DNA of 64,000 bases from Halomonas eurihalina (GCF_008274785.1 NZ_VTPU01000005.1:62001-126000); one strand, 5' to 3'; counted from the stretch's first letter, positions 47,308-57,186 are shown. The notes: generated by a model from the sequence alone, not told the origin. A program made the numbers and translations.

Positions 47308-47418
47308 TTGATGCTGGTATTCCCTTTCCGCGGCGGCAGAAGCGCCTCACAACCGCATCAACTTCACTCGGGAAGCGGATTTCCGGACACAAGGCTGGTA
47401 GCGTCACGGCCCTGACCC

Positions 47419-47424
47419 TATAAT
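47419..47424 (+). promoter_or_regulatory. Minus-10 box of typA
   Basis: Perfect TATAAT 32 bp before the typA GTG. The -35 region, TGGTAG around 47396, is weak. The in-frame ATG at 47423 lies inside this box and so cannot be the translation start. Confidence 0.5.
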
Positions 47425-47455
47425 GCTGCCCCACTTTTCCCAGCAGGATCCCGTC

Positions 47456-49282
47456 GTGATCGAGAATCTTCGCAACATTGCCATCATCGCTCACGTCGAC
47501 CACGGCAAGACCACCCTGGTCGACAAGCTCCTCCAGCAGTCCGGCACCCTGGACCGCAAGGCTGAGGGCCAGGAACGCATCATGGACTCCAACGACCAGG
47601 AGAAGGAGCGCGGCATCACCATCCTGGCCAAGAACACGGCGATTCGCTGGCAGGGGCCCGACGAACGCGACTACCACATCAACATCGTCGACACGCCCGG
47701 ACACGCCGATTTCGGCGGCGAGGTCGAGCGCGTGATGTCGATGGTCGACTCGGTCCTGCTGATGGTGGACGCCGTCGATGGCCCCATGCCGCAGACCCGC
47801 TTCGTGACCCAGAAGGCCTTCGACCAAGGCCTCAAGCCGATCGTGGTGGTCAACAAGATCGACCGCCCGGGCGCGCGCCCGGACTGGGTCATCGACCAGA
47901 TCTTCGACTTGTTCGACAACCTCGGCGCCAGCGACGAGCAGCTCGACTTCCCGATCATCTACTGCTCGGCGCTCAACGGCGTGGCCGGTCCCGAGCCGGA
48001 CCAGCTCACCGATGACATGACGCCGATGTTCCAGGCCATCGTCGACATCGTCGAGCCGCCCAAGGTCGAACTGGAAGCGCCCTTCCAGATGCAGATCTCG
48101 GCGCTGGACTACAACAGCTATGTCGGCGTCATCGGCCTGGGCCGCATCACCCGCGGCAGCGTCAAGCCGAACCAGCAGGTCACGATCGTCTCCAAGGAGG
48201 GCAACACCCGGCGCGGCAAGATCGGCCAGGTAATGACCCACCTCGGCCTGGAACGCGTACAGACCGAAGAGGCCACCGCCGGCGATATCGTCTGCATCAC
48301 CGGCATCGAGAACCTGGCCATCTCCGATACGCTGTGCGACCCGGCCGACGTCGAGGCCCTGCCGGCGCTGACCGTCGACGAGCCCACGGTGTCCATGACC
48401 TTCCAGGTCAATGACTCGCCCTTCGCCGGCAGGGACGGCAAGTTCGTCACCAGCCGCAACATCCGGGACCGTCTCGAGCAGGAGCTGATCCACAACGTAG
48501 CGCTGCGCGTCGAGCAGGGCGACAGCCCCGAGAAGTTCAAGGTTTCCGGTCGTGGCGAGCTGCACCTTTCGGTGCTGATCGAGAGCATGCGCCGCGAAGG
48601 CTTCGAGCTGGCAGTGGGTCGCCCCGAGGTCATCATCCGCGAGATCGACGGCGTTTCGCAGGAGCCCTACGAAGAAGTCATCATCGACTGCGAGGAGGAG
48701 CACCAGGGCGCCATCATGGAAGAGCTCGGCTACCGCAAGGGCGAGCTCAAGAACATGAACCCCGACGGCAAAGGCCGGGTGCGCCTGGACTTCATCATCC
48801 CCGCGCGCGGCCTGATCGGCTTCCGTGGCCAGTTCCTGACCCTGACGTCAGGTACCGGCATCCTGACCAGCCGCTTCGACCACTATGGTCCGCTCAAGCC
48901 CGACGCCTCCATCGAGCGGCGCAACGGCGTGCTGGTTTCCATGGTCAGCGGCAAGGCCCTGGCCTATGCGCTGTTCGCCCTGCAGGATCGCGGCAAGCTG
49001 ATCATCGAGCACGGCACCGAGGTCTACGAAGGCATGTTGGTCGGCATCAACAACCGCGCCGAAGACATGGTGGTCAACCCCACCAAGGCCAAGAAGCTCG
49101 ACAACATGCGCTCCTCGGGCAGCGATGAAGCCTTGATCCTGACACCGCCGATACGCTTCACCCTGGAGCAGGCCATCGAATTCCTCGATGACGACGAACT
49201 GGTGGAAGTCACTCCCAACCACATTCGTCTGCGCAAGAAGCTGCTCAGCGAAAACGAGCGCAAGCGCGCCAAGAAGAAGTAA
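47456..49282 (+). CDS. typA: Ribosome-associated GTPase TypA/BipA
   Basis: Translational GTPase, 608 residues, involved in ribosome assembly and stress adaptation. [20 protein letters not shown] holds the P-loop, ERGITI the G2 region, [13 protein letters not shown]3 and VVNKIDRP G4; the unique C-terminal domain ends with [11 protein letters not shown]. The GTG at 47456 matches the usual N-terminus M-I-E-N and has AGGA 7 nt upstream. It is divergent from glnA, the arrangement also known in enterics. Confidence 0.97.
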   Translation: MIENLRNIAIIAHVDHGKTTLVDKLLQQSGTLDRKAEGQERIMDSNDQEKERGITILAKNTAIRWQGPDERDYHINIVDTPGHADFGGEVERVMSMVDSVLLMVDAVDGPMPQTRFVTQKAFDQGLKPIVVVNKIDRPGARPDWVIDQIFDLFDNLGASDEQLDFPIIYCSALNGVAGPEPDQLTDDMTPMFQAIVDIVEPPKVELEAPFQMQISALDYNSYVGVIGLGRITRGSVKPNQQVTIVSKEGNTRRGKIGQVMTHLGLERVQTEEATAGDIVCITGIENLAISDTLCDPADVEALPALTVDEPTVSMTFQVNDSPFAGRDGKFVTSRNIRDRLEQELIHNVALRVEQGDSPEKFKVSGRGELHLSVLIESMRREGFELAVGRPEVIIREIDGVSQEPYEEVIIDCEEEHQGAIMEELGYRKGELKNMNPDGKGRVRLDFIIPARGLIGFRGQFLTLTSGTGILTSRFDHYGPLKPDASIERRNGVLVSMVSGKALAYALFALQDRGKLIIEHGTEVYEGMLVGINNRAEDMVVNPTKAKKLDNMRSSGSDEALILTPPIRFTLEQAIEFLDDDELVEVTPNHIRLRKKLLSENERKRAKKK

Positions 49283-49312
49283 CGGCGCAACGCCTGGTGC
49301 AGCCCGCATGAG

Positions 49313-49337
49313 CGGAGGGGGAGCAATGCCTCCTCCG
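49313..49337 (+). terminator. Hairpin after typA
   Basis: CGGAGGGGG, loop AGCAATG, CCTCCTCCG, a 9-bp stem with one G-T pair, 31 bp after the typA stop. No strong T-run. Confidence 0.5.
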
Positions 49338-49372
49338 GCTCGTTTCACTCATCGGGCCAATGATGACAGGCC

Positions 49373-49717
49373 TCATCCGCAACGGATGGCCTGAATCACG
49401 CCAGCGTCGTCCAGGCTCACATCGAGGCGATCCGCGCGAAACTCCATGGTGACGGCCTGCCCCGGCCGCTTCACCCGAACGGTCGCCGCGCCGCTGTCCC
49501 GTTCCAGACGCTCGCCCAGAGCCTCCGTGTAGGAGTCGCCGATATGGCCCTGCACCTGCTGAGCCCCACAGGCATCATTCGTCTGGCTCATGGTCGGCGG
49601 CTTGGGCGCCTCATCCCGGGGCGGGGCACTCGATGTCGACGCCGATCCTGCGCAGCCCGCGAGCAGGCTCGTGAGCATGATGGCCGCAGCCGTGGCGGTG
49701 AGAGTTCGATGCAGCAT
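49373..49717 (-). CDS. I78-family peptidase inhibitor lipoprotein
   Basis: Small lipoprotein, 114 residues, with signal and lipobox TSLLAGC. After a proline- and serine-rich linker the I78 inhibitor domain begins at NDACGAQQVQGHIGDSYTEAL and ends with FRADRLDVSLDDAGVIQAIRCG, whose first and last cysteines form the expected bridge; the matching central motif is RVKRPGQAVTMEF. Family members inhibit serine peptidases such as elastase. The ATG at 49717 has AAAGGAG 6 nt upstream. Monocistronic and convergent with typA. Confidence 0.85.
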   Translation of the reverse strand: MLHRTLTATAAAIMLTSLLAGCAGSASTSSAPPRDEAPKPPTMSQTNDACGAQQVQGHIGDSYTEALGERLERDSGAATVRVKRPGQAVTMEFRADRLDVSLDDAGVIQAIRCG

Positions 49718-49898
49718 TTTGGCTCCTTTCCGTGATAACCAGCTTTCCGTCCAGCGTATGGTGGCCAAGCCGAAACGTCCATCGCTGCCTCCCCACCTTG
49801 CCATCAGGACTCTTCCTTGCCATCAGGACAAAGCTCTTTTGCCCTCCGCCCAACAACGGCTAGGCTAGGAGAACACTCCCGCAGCGCGAGACCAGGCC

Positions 49899-50228
49899 AT
49901 GCACAAGCACATCGACTGGGACGACCCCGGCGCCAACAGCGTTCTGCGTTTCTATGCCGACCATCCCAACGACGCATCGGAGCCGCAAGTCGGCAGCATC
50001 ATCACGGCCCTGTACCGAGGCTTCTCGGTGCGTGTGCGGGTCGAGGCGCGCGTCGAGGATACCAATATCGGTGACGTAGTAGCGCTGATCGCACCGGACA
50101 ATGGCCGCCGCCAGCAAAGCGTCGGTGAACTCGAGCTGGGCGACACCGTGCGCCTCGCCGACACCGATCGCGCTCTGGAACCAAACCACCCCCACGAGAA
50201 GGATGACGAGGAAGAAGAACAGGACTGA
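49899..50228 (+). CDS. Hypothetical protein, 109 residues
   Basis: No family recognised. The N-terminal half is mixed (HIDWDDPGANSVLRFYADH), the middle is strand-rich (FSVRVRVEARVEDTNIGDVVALI) and looks like a small beta-barrel or OB-like segment with GELELGDTVRLAD, and the tail is strongly acidic (EKDDEEEEQD), common in halophile proteins. It has no signal peptide or membrane helix and only a weak ribosome site. Codon use agrees with the neighbours. It may be a real small cytoplasmic protein. Confidence 0.6.
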   Translation: MHKHIDWDDPGANSVLRFYADHPNDASEPQVGSIITALYRGFSVRVRVEARVEDTNIGDVVALIAPDNGRRQQSVGELELGDTVRLADTDRALEPNHPHEKDDEEEEQD

Positions 50229-50378
50229 TTCCGCGCGTAGTTACCATCCACCGCCGCCAACGACGCCTAAACGCTCGCCCACTAGCCAAGCACCGTCCGG
50301 ATGTCGCAAAGTTGAAGACGATTCGGCCGGCAACCCCGGGGTGGAATGCTTCCTGCCCCGAGCAATCGCGGGACCTCG

Positions 50379-51824
50379 ATGAGTACGAACAATATCTGGA
50401 CGCACAAGGGAACCTTCCTGTTGGCTGCAGTGGGTTCGGCGGTAGGGCTCGGCAATCTCTGGCGTTTTCCTTACCTGGCGGGCGAGAACGGCGGTGGTGC
50501 CTTCCTGCTGATCTATGCCGTGACGCTCTTCGCCGTCGGCGTCCCCATCCTGATCGCCGAGATCCTGCTCGGCCGCAGCAGCCGACGCAGCCCGATCATG
50601 GGTATGCGCTTTCTGAGCCGCACCCACGGCACCTCACGCGCCTGGGAGTCGATCGGCTGGCTGGGTGCCGCCTCGGCGCTCATCATTCTCAGTTTCTATT
50701 CGGTGATCGCCGGCTGGGCCCTGCACTACAGCTGGCGCATGATCACCGGCTCGCTGGCCGGCGCCGATGCCGCCACCATCGCCAGCAGCTTCGACGCCCT
50801 GCTCGCCTCGCCGGCCCTGCTGACGCTCTACCACACGCTCTTCATCGCGGCCTCGGGCCTGATCGTCGGGCTCGGCATTCATCGCGGCATCGAGAACGGC
50901 CTGCGCGTGCTGATGCCGGCTCTGCTGGTGATTCTGCTGGTCATCCTGGCCTACAGCACCATGCATGGCGACATGAACGCAGCAGGAAACTTCCTGCTCA
51001 CCTTCCAGCTCAGCGAACTCAGCGTCGAGGGTTGGCTGGCCGCCATGGGCCAGTCCTTCTTCACCCTGAGCCTCGGCATGGGCGCGATCATGGCCTATGG
51101 CGCCTACATGCCCAGCGAAGCCTCGCTGACCCGTACCGCCCTGGCCATTGTCGTGGTCGACACCGCCGTGGCACTGATCGCCGGGCTGGCGATTTTCGCG
51201 CTGGTCTTCGGCGCCGATCTCGCGCCGGACGAGGGGCCGGGGCTGATGTTCGTCACCCTGCCGCTGGCCTTCGCCGAGATGCCCGGCGGCGCCTTGGTGG
51301 GTTGCGCTTTCTTCATCCTGGTACTCGGCGCGGCCATCAGTTCGGCGATCTCGATGATCGAGCCGGTCGCCGCCTTCCTGGTGGAGCGCTTCGACCTCAA
51401 CCGCGCCCAGGCGGTGGCCGCGATGGTCATCGCCAGCTGGGCACTCGGCCTGCTCAGCGTATTCAGTTTCAATGTCTGGGCCGAGAACAGCCCTTTCCAC
51501 GATTTCCTGGGACTCAGCGCCTTCGGCCTGCTGGAGCTATTGACCCATATCCTCATGCCCCTTGGCGGGCTGATGATCTCGCTGTTCGCCGGCTGGGCAC
51601 TGACCCACGGCGAAGTCATGAAGGAGTTGCGCACCAGCGAAGGCTGGTTCCACACCTGGCGCTTCCTGGTACGTTTCGTCTCGCCGGCGGCGGTGGCCTT
51701 CGTGTTTCTGCGGGCCATCCCGCAGGTGGAAGGCTACCTGCTCCCGCTGATCGGTGCGGTGGTGATCGTGGGCGCCTTTGCCGCCAGCCGTACCTTCCTG
51801 ACGGAGAAGCACCGGAATCCCTGA
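50379..51824 (+). CDS. Sodium-dependent transporter of the NSS family
   Basis: Sodium symporter of the neurotransmitter:sodium symporter (LeuT-like) family, 481 residues with about 12 helices. The sodium and substrate motif GSAVGLGNLWRFPYLAGENG is near residue 20, and SFFTLSLGMGAIMAYGAYM matches the helix 6 region (split motif). The N-terminal MSTNNIWTHKGTFLL supports the ATG at 50379. Cargo is probably an amino acid; it precedes a branched-chain-type amino-acid ABC operon on the same strand, 81 bp away. Confidence 0.93.
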   Translation: MSTNNIWTHKGTFLLAAVGSAVGLGNLWRFPYLAGENGGGAFLLIYAVTLFAVGVPILIAEILLGRSSRRSPIMGMRFLSRTHGTSRAWESIGWLGAASALIILSFYSVIAGWALHYSWRMITGSLAGADAATIASSFDALLASPALLTLYHTLFIAASGLIVGLGIHRGIENGLRVLMPALLVILLVILAYSTMHGDMNAAGNFLLTFQLSELSVEGWLAAMGQSFFTLSLGMGAIMAYGAYMPSEASLTRTALAIVVVDTAVALIAGLAIFALVFGADLAPDEGPGLMFVTLPLAFAEMPGGALVGCAFFILVLGAAISSAISMIEPVAAFLVERFDLNRAQAVAAMVIASWALGLLSVFSFNVWAENSPFHDFLGLSAFGLLELLTHILMPLGGLMISLFAGWALTHGEVMKELRTSEGWFHTWRFLVRFVSPAAVAFVFLRAIPQVEGYLLPLIGAVVIVGAFAASRTFLTEKHRNP

Positions 51825-51843
51825 AGGCGAGGATGACACCCTC

Positions 51844-51889
51844 GAATGGCAACAACGAATGACAACAACGAATGACAACAACGAACAAC
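51844..51889 (+). repeat. 13-bp tandem repeat before livG
   Basis: Three copies of GAATGRCAACAAC (51844, 51857, 51870) and a partial fourth GAACAAC. Each copy contains an ATG, so the ATGs at 51846, 51859 and 51872 lie in three different frames; only the last is in frame with livG. Confidence 0.9.
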
Positions 51890-51904
51890 ATCGACGGAAC
51901 CACC

Positions 51905-52675
51905 ATGTCTGCCATCATCGACGTACAGCATGTTCACAAGGCCTTCGGTGGCCTGCAGGTCATCGACGACTGCTCGATCCAGGTCGAGCAGGGCTCGGTC
52001 ACCGGCCTGATCGGCCCCAACGGGGCCGGCAAGTCGACCCTGTTCAACATCATCGCCGGCGCCCTGCCGCTGGACAGCGGTCAGGTACGACTCGACGGTG
52101 AGGACATCACCAACCGCCCCGCCAATGAGCTCTTCCACAAGGGCCTGCTGCGCACCTTTCAGATCGCCCATGAGTTCGCCAACATGACGGCGCTGGAAAA
52201 TCTGATGATGGTGCCGCCTCGCCAGGCCGGAGAGCACCTGTTCAGCACCTGGCTCAAGCCCCGCGCCGTGGGACGCGAGGAGGCCGAGGTCTGTCGGCGG
52301 GCCCTGGATGTCATCGACTTCATCGGCCTGCACCATGTGCGCAACGAGCTGGCCGGCAACCTCTCCGGCGGCCAGAAGAAGCTTCTCGAGCTTGGCCGCA
52401 CCATGATGACCGACGCGCGCATCGTGCTGCTCGATGAGATCGCCGCCGGGGTCAACCGCACCCTGCTCGGCGACCTCATGCGCAATATCGAGCGCCTCAA
52501 CCGCGAGATGGGCTACACCTTCCTGGTCATCGAGCACGATATGGACATGATCGCGCGGCTCTGCGATCCAGTGATCGTGCTCGCCCAGGGCAGCGTGATG
52601 ATGGAGGGCAGTATCGAGGAGATACGCAACGACAAGCGGGTGATCGAGGCCTACTTCGGTGCCGACGTTGCCTGA
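51905..52675 (+). CDS. livG: Branched-chain amino-acid ABC transporter ATPase LivG
   Basis: ATPase of a hydrophobic amino-acid type ABC importer, 256 residues. Walker A GPNGAGKST, FQIAHEFANMTALENLM in the LivG-specific Q-loop region, signature LSGGQKKLLELGRTMM, Walker B VLLDEIAAGVN and switch IEHDMDMI. The Walker B region reads DEIAAGVN, where LivG usually has DEPAAGLN. ATG 51905 (MSAIIDVQ) is preferred to the repeat-borne ATG 51872. First of livG-livF-livH-livM. Confidence 0.92.
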   Translation: MSAIIDVQHVHKAFGGLQVIDDCSIQVEQGSVTGLIGPNGAGKSTLFNIIAGALPLDSGQVRLDGEDITNRPANELFHKGLLRTFQIAHEFANMTALENLMMVPPRQAGEHLFSTWLKPRAVGREEAEVCRRALDVIDFIGLHHVRNELAGNLSGGQKKLLELGRTMMTDARIVLLDEIAAGVNRTLLGDLMRNIERLNREMGYTFLVIEHDMDMIARLCDPVIVLAQGSVMMEGSIEEIRNDKRVIEAYFGADVA

Positions 52676-52752
52676 GGCAGCACTCCATCGGATAACTCGG
52701 ACAACAAGCGGGCGACGCCAAGACGCGCTCGATAACGCAGAGACTCTTCACT

Positions 52753-53457
52753 ATGCCTCTACTCGACGCACGCAACGTGCACGGTGGCTATGGCGGCATG
52801 AACATCCTCAACGGGGTGGACATGGCCATCGAGGCCAACGAGGTCGGCGTCATCGTCGGGCCCAACGGGGCCGGCAAGTCGACCATGCTCAAGGCCATCT
52901 TCGGTTTGCTCAATGTCAGTCAGGGCGAAATCCTGCTGAACGGCGAGCCCATCCAGAATCAGCCGCCCAACCAGTTGGTGAAGCGCGGCATGGGCTTCGT
53001 ACCCCAGGAACACAATATTTTCCCGAGCCTCACGGTGAAGGAAAACCTGCAGATGGGTGCCTACCTCAAGCCCGACAACGTCAAGCGCATGCTCGCACGC
53101 ATCTACGAGTTCTTCCCGCCGCTGTACGACAAGCGCCACCAGCCGGCCGGCGAGCTATCCGGCGGACAACGCCAGATGGTCGCCATGGGCCGCGCGCTGA
53201 TGGCCGAGCCCGACCTGCTGCTGCTCGATGAGCCTACCGCCGGCCTGTCACCGCGCTACATGAACGAGATATTCGCCCGGGTAAAGGAGATCAACGCCGC
53301 CGGCGTGGGCGTGCTGATGGTCGAACAGAACGCCAAGCAGGCGCTCGGCATCGCCGACAGGGGCTTCGTGCTGGCCGCCGGCCAGAACCGTTTCACCGAC
53401 ACCGGCGCGGCCCTGCTGGCCGATCCGGACGTCGCCAAGAGTTTTCTGGGCGGCTGA
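52753..53457 (+). CDS. livF: Branched-chain amino-acid ABC transporter ATPase LivF
   Basis: Second ATPase, 234 residues. Walker A GPNGAGKST, GMGFVPQEHNIFPSLTV in the LivF Q-loop region, signature LSGGQRQMVAMGRALM, Walker B LLLLDEPTAGLSP and VEQNAKQAL in place of the switch region typical of LivF (VEQNA). It lies 77 bp after livG and 40 bp before livH. Confidence 0.94.
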   Translation: MPLLDARNVHGGYGGMNILNGVDMAIEANEVGVIVGPNGAGKSTMLKAIFGLLNVSQGEILLNGEPIQNQPPNQLVKRGMGFVPQEHNIFPSLTVKENLQMGAYLKPDNVKRMLARIYEFFPPLYDKRHQPAGELSGGQRQMVAMGRALMAEPDLLLLDEPTAGLSPRYMNEIFARVKEINAAGVGVLMVEQNAKQALGIADRGFVLAAGQNRFTDTGAALLADPDVAKSFLGG

Positions 53458-53497
53458 GCCTCGCTCGGCGTCGACGAAACCATCTGGAGGCTATGCC

Positions 53498-54505
53498 TTG
53501 AACGAACTCGTCTTCTTTATCAACAACGTGATGATCGCCGGTAGTGTTTCCGGTTCGATCTACGCCATGGGCGCCGTGGGCGTGACGCTGATCTTCAGCA
53601 TCATGCGCTTCGCCCACTTCGCCCATGGCGACATGATGACCTTCGGCGCCTTCATGGTGCTGCTGCTGACCACCCTCTTCCCGCAGGCCGGCGCCGCCAT
53701 CGGCGTACCCACGCCGATACTCATGCTGCCGCTGGCCATGGTACTGACCGCTGGGCTGGCGGTAGGCATCGACCACACCTTCTACAAGCCGCTGCGCGCC
53801 CATGGCGTCAAACCCATCGTCATGGTGATCGCCTCGCTGGGCGTGACCCTGATGCTGCAGGGCTTGATCCGGCTGTTTGCCGGCACCGGCGGCTCCAGCC
53901 TCTATGTGGATGACCGCAAGGAAATCTTCCGCCTGCCGATCCCCATCGAGGGCGTGCGGATGCCGGTGGTGATCACCGAACCCCAGCTCTATCTGTTCGC
54001 GCTGACGATCATCTGCGTGGTGGCCCTGCATTTCTTCCTCAGCCGTTCGCGGTTGGGCAAGGCGATGCGTGCCATGTCCGACAACCCCGACCTGGCCCAG
54101 GCCTCGGGCATCAACACCAACACCATCGTTGCGGTGACCTGGATGCTCGCCGGCGGCTTGGCCGCCATCGCCGGCACCCTGTTGTCGCTGGACGTGACCT
54201 TCAAGCCCGACCTCAGCTTCTTCCTGCTGTTGCCGATCTTCGCGGCGGCCATCGTCGGTGGCGTGGGCCATCCCTTCGGCGCCGTCGCCGGCGGCTTCGT
54301 GGTCGGCTTTGCCGAGTCCCTGGCGGTCTTCAACTGGAGCGTGTTGCTGAGGCCCTTCCGCGACAGCCTGCCCGAGTGGCTGGCTCTGCCGAGCAACCTG
54401 GCCTTCGTCGGCACCGAGTACAAGATTGTGGTGCCCTTCTTCATCCTCGTCGCCATCCTGGTGTGGCGCCCCACCGGCATCTTCAAGGGTAAGGTGATCA
54501 CATGA
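53498..54505 (+). CDS. livH: Branched-chain amino-acid ABC transporter permease LivH
   Basis: Inner-membrane permease, 335 residues with about eight helices. SGSIYAMGAVGVTLIFSIMRF at the N-terminus and the loop MRAMSDNPDLAQASGINTN are typical of LivH. A TTG start is supported by GGAGG 7 nt upstream; the ATG at 53493 is out of frame. It overlaps livM by 4 bp. Confidence 0.92.
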   Translation: MNELVFFINNVMIAGSVSGSIYAMGAVGVTLIFSIMRFAHFAHGDMMTFGAFMVLLLTTLFPQAGAAIGVPTPILMLPLAMVLTAGLAVGIDHTFYKPLRAHGVKPIVMVIASLGVTLMLQGLIRLFAGTGGSSLYVDDRKEIFRLPIPIEGVRMPVVITEPQLYLFALTIICVVALHFFLSRSRLGKAMRAMSDNPDLAQASGINTNTIVAVTWMLAGGLAAIAGTLLSLDVTFKPDLSFFLLLPIFAAAIVGGVGHPFGAVAGGFVVGFAESLAVFNWSVLLRPFRDSLPEWLALPSNLAFVGTEYKIVVPFFILVAILVWRPTGIFKGKVIT

Positions 54506-55821
54506 CACAGCCGCGTCCCCCGAGCCAACAACGTGCCGATAGCGTGGCCGCGCCACGTCGCTTCCCGCTACGCGAGCTGACCCTCTTTCTGGCTCTGATG
54601 GTCGTGGTGCTGGCGGTCTACACTGCCATGGGCTCGGCCTATGGCACTCGCATGCTGGTGGAGTCGGCCTGCTACGCCATCCTCGCCCTGGGGCTGACCA
54701 TTCAGTGGGGCTACGCCGGGCAGTTCAACGCCGGCGTGATGGGCTTCGTCGCCCTCGGCGGCTTCTGCGCCATGTTCTTTAGTATCCCCGTCAACGAGGC
54801 CTTCTGGAACAGCGAGCTGCCCGGCGAGCTGGGGCTGGCGCTACTCTACATGCTCGCCGCCATCGTTCTGGTCGTCGCCGCCTCCCGCCTCGACCGGATC
54901 GGTATTCCCAAGCCATTACGCACGCTGATCGCCGTAGTGCTCGGCGTGGTGCTCTACATGGTGGTGATCAACAACTTCCGCGAGGTGGCCGGCCAAATCG
55001 AGTCGCAGGCCGGTTTTATCGGGGGTATGGCGTTGCCGGTTTGGTTCGGCTGGATCGTCGGCGGCGCCCTGGCCGGCGGCGTCGGCTATTTCATTGGCCA
55101 TGTCTGCCTGGGGCTGCGCAGCGACTACCTGGCCATCGCCACCATCGGCATCGCCGAGATCATCAAGGCCTTTCTCAAGAATGCCGACTGGCTGACACGC
55201 GGCACCGCTACCGTCTCGCCATTGCCCTGGCCAGTGCCCGGCCCCGGCGAAGTGGGCTTTACCCTGGCCCGGGCACTGTATCTCTCGGTTACCGCGGTGA
55301 TCATCGCGGTGATCTTCTTCCTGCTGCATCGCGCCTACAATGCCCCCTGGGGGCGAATGATCCGCGCCATCCGCGACAATGAAGTCTCCGCTGCGGCCAT
55401 GGGCAAGGACATCAACAAGCGCCGCCTGGAGATCTTCGTGCTGGGCTGCATTCTGATGGGCATCGGCGGCGCCGTGCTGGCCAGCTTCAATAGCCTCTTC
55501 GATCCTCAGGGCTACCTGCCGTTGAACCACACCTTCCTGGTGCTGGTGATGGTGATCCTCGGTGGGCCGGGCAACAATCTGGGCACCATCTTCGGCGCCG
55601 TGGCGGTCTATATTATCTGGCTGATGTCCGAACCCTTGGCGCTGTTTCTGATGCAACTGGCCGTCGACATCGGTAGCGCCACCTTCGGCTGGGACGCCCC
55701 CACCAACCTGGACAGCCGCGCCCTGCAGGCCAGGGTTTTCGTGATCGGCCTGCTGATCAGCCTGGTGCTACGCTTCGCGCCCAAGGGCATGCTGCCCGAG
55801 AAGGTACGCCATCACGGCTGA
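54502..55821 (+). CDS. livM: Branched-chain amino-acid ABC transporter permease LivM
   Basis: Partner permease, 439 residues, longer than many because of an N-terminal extension. Conserved segments: YAILALGLTIQWGYAGQFNAG, RSDYLAIATIGIAEII, MIRAIRDNEVSAAAMGKDINK and MVILGGPGNNLGTIFGA. It is the last gene of the importer and ends 38 bp before a bidirectional hairpin that separates it from the convergent binding-protein gene. Confidence 0.93.
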   Translation: MTQPRPPSQQRADSVAAPRRFPLRELTLFLALMVVVLAVYTAMGSAYGTRMLVESACYAILALGLTIQWGYAGQFNAGVMGFVALGGFCAMFFSIPVNEAFWNSELPGELGLALLYMLAAIVLVVAASRLDRIGIPKPLRTLIAVVLGVVLYMVVINNFREVAGQIESQAGFIGGMALPVWFGWIVGGALAGGVGYFIGHVCLGLRSDYLAIATIGIAEIIKAFLKNADWLTRGTATVSPLPWPVPGPGEVGFTLARALYLSVTAVIIAVIFFLLHRAYNAPWGRMIRAIRDNEVSAAAMGKDINKRRLEIFVLGCILMGIGGAVLASFNSLFDPQGYLPLNHTFLVLVMVILGGPGNNLGTIFGAVAVYIIWLMSEPLALFLMQLAVDIGSATFGWDAPTNLDSRALQARVFVIGLLISLVLRFAPKGMLPEKVRHHG

Positions 55822-55858
55822 TGCCGACCAGGAAGACGGACGGAAGGCGGTAATCGAA

Positions 55859-55888
55859 AAGCGCCCCGGTCTCACGACCGGGGCGCTT
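55859..55888. terminator. Bidirectional terminator between livM and the binding-protein gene
   Basis: AAGCGCCCCGGTC, loop TCAC, GACCGGGGCGCTT: 13-bp perfect stem between convergent genes, preceded by AAAA on the plus strand (T-run on the minus strand). Confidence 0.85.
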
Positions 55889-55935
55889 GGGGTTGCAGGC
55901 ATCAACGATAAGCTCAACCAGCGAGCCCTTGCGCG

Positions 55936-57186
55936 TCAGGAGCCGCTATCCTCGCTCGACTCGCTGTCATCCGCCCCGTTGTCCTCACTGACAAATCCCT
56001 GGCTGGTGAAGGCGCCGTCCTGGACCACCATTTCCAGCACCACACCCGGCACGTCGCCGTTCTCGTCGAACTCGTGGGAGCCCGAGGCGCCCTCGTAGTT
56101 GATCTCGGTACCGGCGGCGATCAGTTCCTTGGCCTTCTCCCACTCACCGGGCAGAACAACCTCGCCCGGCGCCGAGGCCACGCTGCGCAGCGCCTCGGAA
56201 AGCCCCTCGCGCCCGGCGTTGCCGTTCTGCTCGATGGCCAGGCCCAGCAGGAAGGCGGCGTCATAGGCCTGGGCGGCGAACACCGCGCTGGGATCGATCT
56301 CTGCAGCCTTGGCGTCCTCGTTGAAGATCTCGGTACCCGGCAGCTCCGGGCTACCCGGCCGCGTGGCAATCATGCCGTCGAGCACATCAGCGCCGATAGC
56401 CTCGATCAGGCTGCCGCCGACCATGCCGTCGGCCCCGATGTACTGGGTGAACATGCCGCCCTCGTAGGCCTGACGCAGCACCGTCTGTCCCGACGTATCG
56501 GCATAGGCCAGGACCACCAGGTTGGGCACGCCGGTGGAAGAAAGCCGCCCCAGTTCGGCGCGATAGTCGGAACGGTTGTCCTCGTGGGGCAGGTTCTCTG
56601 CCACTGTGCCGCCGCCTTCCTTGAAGGCCGTCGTGAAGGCCTCGTCCAGACCGCTGCCATAGTCATTGTTGACGTAAGTGACCACGACTTCATCGATGCC
56701 CTTGTCCAGCAGCAGCTTGGCCAGCATCTTGCCCTGGAAACCATCCGAGGGCACCGTGCGGAATACTAGGTCATTATCGTCGATATCGGTCACCGCCGGC
56801 GCCGTGGAAGCCGGCGAGACCATGGTCACGCCGCCGGGTACTGCCGCGTTGTTGGCTGCCGCGATCGTGGCCCCGGTACACAAGGCCCCGACGATGGCCG
56901 TGACCTCCTCGGTATTGACCATGCGATCGGCCGCGTTGGAGGCCGCCGAGGCATCGGAGCAGGTCGTATCCCCGGTGGGCATGACGATTTCCTCGCCGTC
57001 CAGCAGGCCGCCCTGTTCGTTGATCTGCTTCACCGCCAGCTGGGCGCCGTCATAGATCGGCGGCGTCAGGCTCTCGATCCCCCCGGTGAAGCCGCCGAGA
57101 AAACCGATCTTCACCTCGGCCTGGGCCAGGCCGGTAAATGCCACGGAGGACGCCGCCACCGCCATTGCTAGAATGCGTTTATTCAT
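55936..57186 (-). CDS. LivK-type amino-acid ABC substrate-binding protein
   Basis: Periplasmic receptor of the type I (Leu/Ile/Val) fold, 416 residues, signal peptide MNKRILAMAVAASSVAFTGLAQAE. Family landmarks: KIGFLGGFTGGIESL, AVKQINEQGGLLDG, VSPASTAPAVTDIDDND, VVTYVNNDYGSGL and VVLAYADTSGQTVLRQAYEGG. The C-terminus is an acidic serine-rich tail (SESSEDSGS). It is convergent with livGFHM and transcribed separately, unusual but consistent with its being their receptor. Ligand unknown. Confidence 0.9.
   Translation of the reverse strand: MNKRILAMAVAASSVAFTGLAQAEVKIGFLGGFTGGIESLTPPIYDGAQLAVKQINEQGGLLDGEEIVMPTGDTTCSDASAASNAADRMVNTEEVTAIVGALCTGATIAAANNAAVPGGVTMVSPASTAPAVTDIDDNDLVFRTVPSDGFQGKMLAKLLLDKGIDEVVVTYVNNDYGSGLDEAFTTAFKEGGGTVAENLPHEDNRSDYRAELGRLSSTGVPNLVVLAYADTSGQTVLRQAYEGGMFTQYIGADGMVGGSLIEAIGADVLDGMIATRPGSPELPGTEIFNEDAKAAEIDPSAVFAAQAYDAAFLLGLAIEQNGNAGREGLSEALRSVASAPGEVVLPGEWEKAKELIAAGTEINYEGASGSHEFDENGDVPGVVLEMVVQDGAFTSQGFVSEDNGADDSESSEDSGS

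Noticed and set aside
47423-47455. ATG at 47423 as the start of typA
   Set aside because: It lies inside a TATAAT box, has no ribosome site and would add 11 residues absent from known TypA proteins. The GTG at 47456 fits better.
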